A stretch of 11,358 bases of DNA, from assembly GCA_002309875.1 (NCBI GenBank), contig DBYM01000076.1:1-11358 (forward strand), written 5' to 3'. The notes beneath the pieces are model-generated. The model saw only the letters and a program-made list of their open reading frames with translations, did no database searches and had not been told where the DNA came from. The number at the start of each line of letters is the position of its first letter. The first letter of the stretch is position 1. Position numbers and translations under genes: made by a program. Shown piece by piece: positions 6,697-11,358 of this stretch. Source of the stretch: Cyanobacteria bacterium UBA1186. GTDB taxonomy: Bacteria > Cyanobacteriota > Vampirovibrionia > Gastranaerophilales > Gastranaerophilaceae.

Positions 6697-7674
6697 CTAT
6701 TTTACTACTTGCCAATAACCATTTTTATTAGCACCAATTCTCTTTATAAATCCGCTATTCTGTAGTTTTTTCATGTTAGCAGTTATGCTCTTCTTTGTTA
6801 TCCCAACAATATCGGCGAGTTCTTCTTGCGTTACATATGGATTTGTCTTAATTGCATCAATAATTTTTTGTTGATTTATGGTAACCTTTATAGTAACCTT
6901 TGAAGTAACCTCTTCTTCCGCTTTGATAATTTCTTTTATTGTGTTTAAAATCAAAGCAAGCATGAATTCTATGAATTTTGTGCTATTTGCAGCACTATCA
7001 CTTGCACCTAGAACACTATAATATTCTTTTTGATTTTCTTTAATTAATGTTTCAACAGGAAGCCACGCAAAAACTTCTTTCCATTCCTTTAAAATAACAG
7101 TTTGCCATAAACGCCCCATTCTGCCATTTCCATCTTGGAACGGGTGTATAAATTCAAATTCGTAATGAAAAACACAACTTTTTATTAGAGGATGTGCATC
7201 ACTTGTTTTCAACCATTCAAATAAATCTCCCATAAGTTCTGAAACTCTGTCCGCAGGAGGTGCCATATGAACAACTTTTTCCCCGTCAAAAATTCCTACG
7301 CCGTCTGTTCTATATTTGCCGTTTCTTTCAACCAAGTCCTGCATCATAAGTTTATGAGCTTTTAGTAAATCCTTCTCTTTATATGGATTTAGTGATAAAA
7401 GTAAATCGTATGCCTGAATGGAATTCTTTACTTCTTGTATTTCATTTGGATTTCCTAAAACTCGTTTTCCGTCAATTATTGCAGTAATTTGTTTTATGCT
7501 TAAACTGTTATTTTCAATAGCCAAAGATGAATGAATTGTTTTTATTCGATTTTCTTTTCTCAATTGAACATGGTACGGACTATCTTGAAGCGAATTTATT
7601 TCTCCAATTTTTTCAGAAATATTGGAGATAAGTTCAATTATTTTTGATGTAATTTCAAATGGCGGTGTGTACAT
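6697..7674 (-). CDS. Fic-family protein (probable AMP-transferase) with C-terminal winged helix
   Basis: 325 residues. The core carries the Fic motif HPFQDGNGRMGR (177-188), matching HPFx(D/E)GNGRxxR with the catalytic histidine H177, and the flap FDGEKVVHMAPPADRV at about 129-144. Upstream, SLAIEN (50-55) fits the inhibitory helix (S/T)xxxE(G/N), placing it in the self-inhibited (class II) group. The family transfers AMP, or sometimes other nucleotide parts, to hydroxyl side chains of target proteins. Residues 266-325 form a winged helix-turn-helix (VTQEELADIVGITKKSITANMKKLQNSGFI), suggesting DNA binding or autoregulation. The linker is encoded by three 12-bp near-repeats. AAGGAAG (7681-7687) is 6 nt before ATG, and a TATAAT at 7718-7723 may be its -10. 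Chromosomal housekeeping and toxin-like roles are both possible; the neighbourhood favours accessory cargo. All motif residues are intact. Confidence 0.9.
   Translation of the reverse strand: MYTPPFEITSKIIELISNISEKIGEINSLQDSPYHVQLRKENRIKTIHSSLAIENNSLSIKQITAIIDGKRVLGNPNEIQEVKNSIQAYDLLLSLNPYKEKDLLKAHKLMMQDLVERNGKYRTDGVGIFDGEKVVHMAPPADRVSELMGDLFEWLKTSDAHPLIKSCVFHYEFEFIHPFQDGNGRMGRLWQTVILKEWKEVFAWLPVETLIKENQKEYYSVLGASDSAANSTKFIEFMLALILNTIKEIIKAEEEVTSKVTIKVTINQQKIIDAIKTNPYVTQEELADIVGITKKSITANMKKLQNSGFIKRIGANKNGYWQVVK
6881..6916. repeat. Three 12-bp near-repeats in the fic linker
   Basis: The units GTAACCTTTATA, GTAACCTTTGAA and GTAACCTCTTCT lie head to tail on the plus strand. They encode the VTxK-type repeats (about residues 256-266) that join the Fic domain to the winged helix. 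A slippage-prone linker is plausible. Confidence 0.6.
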
Positions 7675-7717
7675 TATTCACTTCCTTATATACTCTTCTG
7701 AATCCTGTGTCGCCCAT

Positions 7718-7723
7718 ATTATA
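7718..7723 (-). promoter_or_regulatory. Candidate -10 (TATAAT) of fic
   Basis: A perfect minus-strand TATAAT lies 43 nt before the fic ATG, in the gap after the membrane-protein gene. The -35 region is poor (AAATAA at 17 bp). The leader would be about 37 nt. Confidence 0.4.
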
Positions 7724-7740
7724 ATGTAATTCTACCATAA

Positions 7741-8724
7741 TTATTTCCATTTTAAATAAAATATAAAATCACTTAGTGCATCCCAAAAAGTTCTTTTCAA
7801 ATTCTTGTATAGTGGTATTTCAAAAAGTTGATATTCATTTGGTTGTATAGTATTAAAATACCCTTGAAACGTCTCATTTTTATCAAAAAATGTTTCATCT
7901 TTAAGTTGTAATGTTTTAAAAGGTGTTCCCAAATTATTTATAACTACACAATATTTCTTTAAATAGTGATGAAAAAATGCTTCTAAGTGACATGCCGCAT
8001 TATAACTCATAATTAAAGATCTTGTTACTGTTGTATCATAAGATTCAAATAAAGAACGTCTATATAACATTTGTCCTCTTGCTACATTCAGATTTTCTTT
8101 ATAATTTTTATCGTCACTAATAATCCTATAATCATGAAATTGAGAGCGTGGTTTCCCTACGTTTTCCTCATTGTACTGTTTTATTGTTTCTTGAATATTT
8201 GAAATTATATTATACTGAGTATCTAATCTATTACAAATTGTTCCAAAGATTAAATCGCCAAAATGAGATAACAATACAGATTCTTTTTTAAAGCTTGTAG
8301 TATCAATATATGTAAAGTGTTGTCTTGTGGCAACAGATATAACTAAATCTCTAGATAATTTAGAAACCTGCATTATAGCATATTTCTTTTTATCAGGGAC
8401 TTCTATACTTATTGGTGGTTCTCCATTTTTTAATGCCCAATCCATGTACTTTTCAATTTCATTTAAAGTATTTAAAAAATTATCAATTTCTTGTAAAGCA
8501 GGACTTGAGATTTGTTCTTTAATATTAGATAATTCTTCAAAATTTTTACAAATCAATGAAAATAAATACGAAAAAGTTGCAATATTTGTTCTAACCTCTT
8601 TTTCTATGGCTTGCTTATGGTATGTATGCCATGCAATAAAAGCAGAAATTATAACACCTATTATTGGTGATATGAAATTTATAAAATTATTGCTGTGATG
8701 TATACTTATTTCAAATAATGCCAT
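7741..8724 (-). CDS. Unrecognised protein with one N-terminal membrane segment (327 residues)
   Basis: I do not recognise the family. Residues 14-34 (FINFISPIIGVIISAFIAWHT) form one clear membrane helix, followed by a positive, mostly helical stretch and a large soluble region. The short, polar N-terminus and the basic residues after the helix suggest the bulk faces the cytoplasm. The soluble part has no catalytic motif I can name; FHDYRIISDD and TRSLIMSYNAACHLEAFFHHYLKKY (about 230-255) look like its best conserved segments. In-frame stops (TAG TAA) just before the ATG fix the start. GGAG lies 17 nt upstream, which is unusually far, so translation may be weak or coupled. It follows the ImmA/IrrE gene by 39 bp and is probably the third gene of that operon. 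A membrane effector of a regulated defence or toxin module is an inference. Confidence 0.65.
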   Translation of the reverse strand: MALFEISIHHSNNFINFISPIIGVIISAFIAWHTYHKQAIEKEVRTNIATFSYLFSLICKNFEELSNIKEQISSPALQEIDNFLNTLNEIEKYMDWALKNGEPPISIEVPDKKKYAIMQVSKLSRDLVISVATRQHFTYIDTTSFKKESVLLSHFGDLIFGTICNRLDTQYNIISNIQETIKQYNEENVGKPRSQFHDYRIISDDKNYKENLNVARGQMLYRRSLFESYDTTVTRSLIMSYNAACHLEAFFHHYLKKYCVVINNLGTPFKTLQLKDETFFDKNETFQGYFNTIQPNEYQLFEIPLYKNLKRTFWDALSDFIFYLKWK

Positions 8725-8763
8725 GTTTTACTAAATACCAACTCCTTTTTTGACTCATAATTT

Positions 8764-9831
8764 TTATAATAGTTCGATTGTACGTTTTTCTCCAGTAATA
8801 TCTCCTTTGATCAATGACACTGAATACGGACTAAACATTAGTCGGTTTAAATCTTCTTCCGGTATAGATATTTCATTTGATATATTTTGCAATGTTTTAT
8901 TATCTTCTTTTAAAAATTTAAAAATACTTTTAAATACAGTAGAAGTTTCTTTTTCTATCGGTTCTGGCTCTTTTTTATCATATCCCCATTTTTTAGACTG
9001 TAAATATAACGATCTATATACCCAATCAGAAATCAACCCCAGCTTATTATATCTATACATAATTGCTTGAAGTGAAACTTTCCAAAGTTTCTTGTATTGA
9101 ATAAAATTAGCCAAAGATGGTATATCAGGAATATGTTTTTTAATAGATTCTTCCGGCATAAGCATTTCGGAAGCAAACTGATTAGCTTCATCTTCAATAC
9201 TTTTATCTCTATTTGTTTTATTTCTATGTAAAACTAAATGCCCTAGTTCATGCATGGCATCAAATCGACTTCTTTCTGATGTTTTTGTAGGTTTTAATAC
9301 AATAAATGGAACTTCGTCAAACCATTTTGATAGAGCATCATAATCATTACAAATTTCTATTAAAGAATATACTCGCACACCATGCTGTTCTAGTATATGA
9401 ATTGTATTATTTATACATTCTTCTAAATTCCACTCTTTGCGAATAATTTTTGCAGCTTCTACAGGACCATATCCAGCCATATTAGGCAGTTGAATTTGAG
9501 GCAAGTTGAAATGCTTATCAACCCATTTATTTATTAATGAAGCTATATTTAAGTTTGCAATAGCTTTGTCCCTATCGGATGCTGATAATCTTGATAAAGC
9601 TCTAAAACTGATGTTTTCTACTTGCATCTTAAAATCTTCATCCGTATAGAAAAACTCTATTGGAAATTTTAAAAATTCTGCAACTTGTTGAATATTTTCA
9701 TATTTCGGAATTGCTTTTCCTGTTTCCCACTCTGATAGAGTTTTTTGTGCAATATTAAGACTGTCAGCTAAATCCTTTTTAGATTTACCTCTTAACTTAC
9801 GTGCAAGTATTAACTTTTCTATTACAAACAT
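8764..9831 (-). CDS. XRE-family HTH regulator fused to ImmA/IrrE zinc peptidase
   Basis: 355 residues. An XRE helix-turn-helix spans about residues 7-58 (GKSKKDLADSLNIAQKTLSEWETGKAIP). A linker follows, then an ImmA/IrrE (COG2856, M78) peptidase domain with the zinc motif HELGH (194-198) and EDEANQFASEMLMP (213-226), whose glutamate gives the third ligand. The C-terminal ~90 residues are less conserved. Characterised relatives cut repressors (ImmA of ICEBs1, IrrE/PprI of Deinococcus) in response to stress or mobile-element signals; fused HTH-peptidase forms are common in phages, toxin-antitoxin and defence loci. It starts 5 nt after the stop of the 234-residue gene (TAA TAGGA ATG), with no well-spaced ribosome site, so translation is probably coupled. 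The 39-bp gap to the downstream membrane protein suggests one operon. The zinc site is complete. Confidence 0.9.
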   Translation of the reverse strand: MFVIEKLILARKLRGKSKKDLADSLNIAQKTLSEWETGKAIPKYENIQQVAEFLKFPIEFFYTDEDFKMQVENISFRALSRLSASDRDKAIANLNIASLINKWVDKHFNLPQIQLPNMAGYGPVEAAKIIRKEWNLEECINNTIHILEQHGVRVYSLIEICNDYDALSKWFDEVPFIVLKPTKTSERSRFDAMHELGHLVLHRNKTNRDKSIEDEANQFASEMLMPEESIKKHIPDIPSLANFIQYKKLWKVSLQAIMYRYNKLGLISDWVYRSLYLQSKKWGYDKKEPEPIEKETSTVFKSIFKFLKEDNKTLQNISNEISIPEEDLNRLMFSPYSVSLIKGDITGEKRTIELL

Positions 9832-9836
9832 TCCTA

Positions 9837-10541
9837 TTATTCTTTTCTAGTAATAATTATTTCTTCTCCACTATTATTACATAATGGTGATAGCTGTGGA
9901 TAATTTATTTGGTGGATTTCTTCTGGTGTAAGTGGCGGAAGCAAAATACGTTCCGACCATCCGGTAATTTTTTGCATGCTTTCATCAAAATAATTTGGGA
10001 GGGATAACTCGCCTTTTAGTATGTGTTTATCGTAATAATACAATAAAAACCAATGTTGCATGTCTTGTAAAGAATATTTATTATTGGTCTCTACATAATC
10101 ATAGCTATGAAAATCTAATAGCGTTAGTTGTTGAGCATTATTCACTTCTACAGCCGCTTCAGAAACCGCTCCTTTTGTATTTTTAGTTTGAGGATTGAAC
10201 TGTGTACTAACATTTTCATCTCCAGAAGACACTGTTATTGCATATTTACCTGGCAAAAATGTTTTATTAAAACCGAATTTGTCATCTTTTTGCCATCCTA
10301 TAGGACATAATTCATCTCTCAATGCAGTAATAGTACCACTCCATAGCCCGAGGTTTTTCTCTAATGCAGGTGCATTAACTGGTTTTTCTGCTTGATATTT
10401 TACACCTTTAGCAAGTACCCGCTGCAAGAATTCTATAGTTAGCCCCAAGTCTTTAAGTCTTTTTACTGCATCTTCTCTCTCGTAAATGATAGTTGATTTT
10501 CTAACTGGTAATTGTAAAATGTTGTTATCAATTGGAATCAT
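9837..10541 (-). CDS. Unrecognised 234-residue protein paired with the ImmA/IrrE regulator
   Basis: I do not recognise a named domain. The protein is soluble. The middle has a compact, conserved-looking block: LGLWSGTITALRDELCPIGW (64-83), KYAITVSSGDE (99-109) and FNPQTKNTKGAVSEAAVEVN (115-134), followed by an aromatic stretch (DMQHWFLLYYYDKH, 160-173). The TKN.KG.....A...N block gives it an ordered basic/polar motif that could bind nucleic acid or nucleotide, but this is a guess. It is the first gene of the three-gene operon, with AGGAGG (10549-10554) 7 nt before ATG. Its stop is 5 nt from the ATG of the ImmA/IrrE gene, so the two are probably made together. It could be a substrate, antitoxin or inhibitor of the peptidase, by analogy with ImmA pairs, though no HTH is visible in it. 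Confidence 0.6.
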   Translation of the reverse strand: MIPIDNNILQLPVRKSTIIYEREDAVKRLKDLGLTIEFLQRVLAKGVKYQAEKPVNAPALEKNLGLWSGTITALRDELCPIGWQKDDKFGFNKTFLPGKYAITVSSGDENVSTQFNPQTKNTKGAVSEAAVEVNNAQQLTLLDFHSYDYVETNNKYSLQDMQHWFLLYYYDKHILKGELSLPNYFDESMQKITGWSERILLPPLTPEEIHQINYPQLSPLCNNSGEEIIITRKE

Positions 10542-10560
10542 TTTTCATCCTCCTAATAAA

Positions 10561-10566
10561 ATCATA
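10561..10566 (-). promoter_or_regulatory. Possible -10 (TATGAT) of the ImmA-type operon
   Basis: Minus-strand TATGAT lies 20 nt before the ATG. A start 7 nt further on would fall at the Shine-Dalgarno, giving an unusually short leader, and no good -35 is seen. The real promoter may lie a little further upstream, within the dyad. Confidence 0.25.
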
Positions 10567-10575
10567 ACACAAAAG

Positions 10576-10613
10576 ATGTAAAAAAAATTAACCCACTCGT
10601 TAAATATTTACAT
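10576..10613. promoter_or_regulatory. Imperfect inverted repeat, candidate operator of the XRE/ImmA regulator
   Basis: The arms ATGTAAAAAAAATTAAC (10576-10592) and GTTAAATATTTACAT (10599-10613) face each other around CCACTC. The outer 7 bases and inner 5 bases match exactly. It lies 35-72 bp upstream of the first gene of the operon, where an autorepressor would bind. A-rich flanks raise the chance of coincidence. Confidence 0.4.
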
Positions 10614-10756
10614 TTTGTTACAAATTTAAGTACGTGCTTATTCTGTTTTGTAAACCATCTCCATCTCTTAGTTAATTTAATCTTGTTTTGTGTGTCAAAT
10701 TACAACCAAAATCTTATTTTGGCGGGTTTGTGCGCAAGTTCTCCCCTGCTCAATAC

Positions 10757-10797
10757 AAAATATACAGAGAGCAGAACCTTCTGCTCTCTGTATATTT
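10757..10797 (-). terminator. Strong intrinsic terminator of the tRNA gene
   Basis: The plus strand reads TATACAGAGAGCAGAA (10761-10776), CC, then its exact complement TTCTGCTCTCTGTATA (10779-10794), with flanking AAA/TTT able to extend the stem. On the minus strand it follows the tRNA 3' end directly and is followed by TTTTGTATTG. The stem abuts the tRNA discriminator base. Confidence 0.85.
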
Positions 10798-10872
10798 GGG
10801 CCTGGCGAGAGTCGAACTCGCGGCAGACGCGGTTTAGGAAACCGCCGCTCTATCCTACTGAGCTACAGACCC
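10797..10872 (-). tRNA. trnR-CCU: tRNA-Arg (anticodon CCU)
   Basis: The minus strand folds into a full cloverleaf. The acceptor stem is GGGTCTG/CAGGCCC, with one G-T pair. The D stem is GCTC/GAGC with a 9-nt loop. The anticodon stem is GCGGT/ACCGC with loop TTCCTAA, giving anticodon CCT (CCU), which reads AGG. The T stem is GCGAG/CTCGC with loop TTCGACT. The discriminator base is A (10797) and CCA is not encoded, so it must be added by nucleotidyltransferase. The variable loop has 7 nt (GTCTGCC), longer than the usual 4-5. A promoter lies at 10886-10915 and a terminator directly after the 3' end, so the gene is a single unit. The 5' 16 nt recur at 11010-11025. Confidence 0.95.
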
Positions 10873-10885
10873 GTAAACTTATTTA

Positions 10886-10915
10886 ATTATGTACGGAGAC
10901 GGCTCCGTTCGTCAA
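10886..10915 (-). promoter_or_regulatory. Promoter of tRNA-Arg, with a dyad in the spacer
   Basis: On the minus strand, TTGACG (10910-10915) and CATAAT (10886-10891) each match the sigma-70 consensus in 5 of 6 bases, with an 18-bp spacer. The start would fall near 10879, 6-7 nt before the mature tRNA end. The spacer contains the perfect hairpin ACGGAG-ACGG-CTCCGT (10893-10908). Confidence 0.65.
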
Positions 10916-11026
10916 CCTTCACGCCTTGCCCATTCACAAGCCGTTACGGTTGGCTCACTCCACCTCGCAGGTTTCACCTGCTCGGCTTGCCCATAGCTCG
11001 CCGCATGGCACTGAGCTACAGACCCG
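10893..11026 (-). ncRNA. GC-rich, hairpin-dense element upstream of tRNA-Arg; decayed tRNA copy or structured RNA
   Basis: About 61% GC by hand count (82 of 134), far above the AT-rich flanks. It holds successive hairpins: ACGGAG/CTCCGT (10893-10908), AGCC/GGCT (10939-10955), GCAGGT/ACCTGC (10967-10981), and TAGCTC/GAGCTA (10994-11018) with GCC/GGC nested inside. CGCCTTGCCCAT (10922-10933) and CGGCTTGCCCAT (10983-10994) repeat with a 61-bp period. Its distal end reads as the first 16 nt of the neighbouring tRNA-Arg (minus strand GGGTCTGTAGCTCAGT), then diverges. No credible protein frame is present. Strand is assigned from the tRNA-like end. Confidence 0.45.
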
Positions 11027-11028
11027 TA
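11010..11028 (-). repeat. 19-bp direct repeat of the tRNA-Arg 5' end
   Basis: ACTGAGCTACAGACCCGTA occurs here and at 10857-10875, where it covers the tRNA acceptor 5' strand, D-stem 5' strand and 3 nt of leader. The copies are 153 bp apart in the same orientation. After this the copy loses the tRNA sequence, apart from a shared GCGGCG. Confidence 0.8.
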
Positions 11029-11035
11029 TTGTATG

Positions 11036-11110
11036 ATTGTACCTCAAAAATGGCGTAACTCCTATAATGAGGTTTCAACAAAAATACATTGTAATTATAT
11101 CTCAAAAATG
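11036..11110 (-). repeat. Two promoter-like 17-bp repeats
   Basis: ATTGTACCTCAAAAATG (11036-11052) and ATTATATCTCAAAAATG (11094-11110) match at 15 of 17 positions, 58 bp apart. On the minus strand they read CATTTTTGAG(A/G)TA(T/C)AAT, i.e. a -10-like hexamer (TATAAT or TACAAT) with identical upstream bases. Good -35 boxes are lacking. Confidence 0.4.
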
Positions 11111-11117
11111 ATAGAAT
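11089..11117 (+). promoter_or_regulatory. Promoter of the right-hand partial gene
   Basis: TTGTAA (11089-11094), a 17-bp spacer and TAGAAT (11112-11117). The predicted start, about 11124, is only 2 nt from the ATG at 11126, and no Shine-Dalgarno is present. Together these suggest a leaderless mRNA. Confidence 0.5.
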
Positions 11118-11125
11118 AAGTTCAA

Positions 11126-11358
11126 ATGGGGAATAAGAAAAAGAAAAGAGTTTTGGCTATTCTTCCGATTAGTATTGGCGGAAGACTCACGACAAACAGT
11201 ATAATAGGCGGTTACAGACAGAACAACTGTGACGTCACTGTTTATGACGAACTTTTTGATGATAATTTGAACGAAATTTTGGAAAAGGACTATTCTCAGA
11301 TTATTGGTTACGATTTTTCGGGTTTAAAAATTAAAATTGACCATAACCTCAAAATCCC
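11126..11358 (+). CDS. N-terminus of an unrecognised Rossmann/GT-B-like protein, cut by window edge
   Basis: 77 codons are visible and the frame is still open at the window end. An in-frame TAA at 11117-11119 means the start cannot be upstream of 11126. After a basic start (GNKKKKR) comes a hydrophobic strand, a glycine-containing turn and a helix (VLAILPISIGGRLTTNSIIGGYRQN), then a strand and acidic loop (DVTVYDELFDDNL). This strand-turn-helix-strand order is typical of a Rossmann or GT-B glycosyltransferase N-terminus, such as CgeB-like enzymes, but too little is visible to name it. There is no ribosome site, and a promoter ends just upstream, so translation may be leaderless. It diverges from the tRNA unit. 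Confidence 0.6.
   Translation, partial: MGNKKKKRVLAILPISIGGRLTTNSIIGGYRQNNCDVTVYDELFDDNLNEILEKDYSQIIGYDFSGLKIKIDHNLKI

Larger units (their letters stand above)
10542..10756. other. Intergenic region between ImmA-type operon and tRNA
   Basis: Apart from the dyad and ribosome site, it contains an AT-rich hairpin CCAAAAT-CTT-ATTTTGG (10706-10722) without a T-tract, and a near-palindrome AAGTACGTGCTT (10628-10639). No convincing gene is present. Confidence 0.4.

Noticed and set aside
10706..10722. CCAAAAT/ATTTTGG hairpin as a terminator
   Set aside because: The stem is AT-rich and neither strand has a following T-run; there is already a strong terminator 35 bp away.
10797..10872. tRNA-Arg as an integration site of a mobile element
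   Set aside because: No integrase is visible and no second copy of the tRNA 3' end occurs in the window; the repeat found is of the 5' end.
10683..11058. Two overlapping plus-strand open frames across the tRNA and GC island
   Set aside because: They read through the tRNA, its terminator and the hairpin element on the opposite strand, and have no ribosome site or recognisable domain.

Overview
The window is low-GC bacterial DNA with strong Shine-Dalgarno sites (GGAGG, AAGGAGG) and the standard code. The gene style and AT-rich codon use recall host-associated Gastranaerophilales ('Melainabacteria') or a similar low-GC lineage. That assignment is an impression, because no rRNA or universal marker is present. 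I see no CRISPR array, transposase, integrase or rRNA.

Region 1 (1-5217, all minus strand, read right to left) is a tightly packed operon: a shortened FtsZ-like protein, a 151-aa unknown, a truncated DnaE-like (PolIII alpha) protein, a very small SMC/RecN-like ATPase and a TPR protein. About 100 bp further on lies the N-terminus of an FlhA/SctV-family export-apparatus protein that runs off the left edge. The FtsZ-, DnaE- and SMC-like proteins keep the fold of a core cell machine, but each has lost residues or domains needed for its usual activity. A divergently transcribed WYL-domain regulator (5351-6331, plus) starts about 130 bp upstream of the operon and is the obvious candidate to control it. 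I consider this the most interesting part of the window.

Region 2 (6372-10541, all minus strand) is accessory, defence-like cargo. In transcription order it holds a 234-aa unknown, an XRE-HTH/ImmA-IrrE metalloprotease regulator, a 327-aa protein with one N-terminal membrane segment, a Fic AMP-transferase-type protein with a winged-helix tail, and a 77-aa hypothetical protein. The first three probably form one operon. A dyad upstream of it (10576-10613) may be the regulator's operator.

Region 3 (10757-11125) is an RNA locus on the minus strand: a tRNA-Arg(CCU) with its own promoter and a very strong intrinsic terminator. Upstream of it is a GC-rich (about 61% by hand count), hairpin-dense stretch of about 134 bp. 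The far end of that stretch repeats the first 16 nt of the tRNA, so it may be a decayed tRNA copy or a structured RNA. Region 4 (11126 to the end, plus) is the start of an unrecognised protein, possibly leaderless, with a Rossmann/GT-B-like N-terminus.
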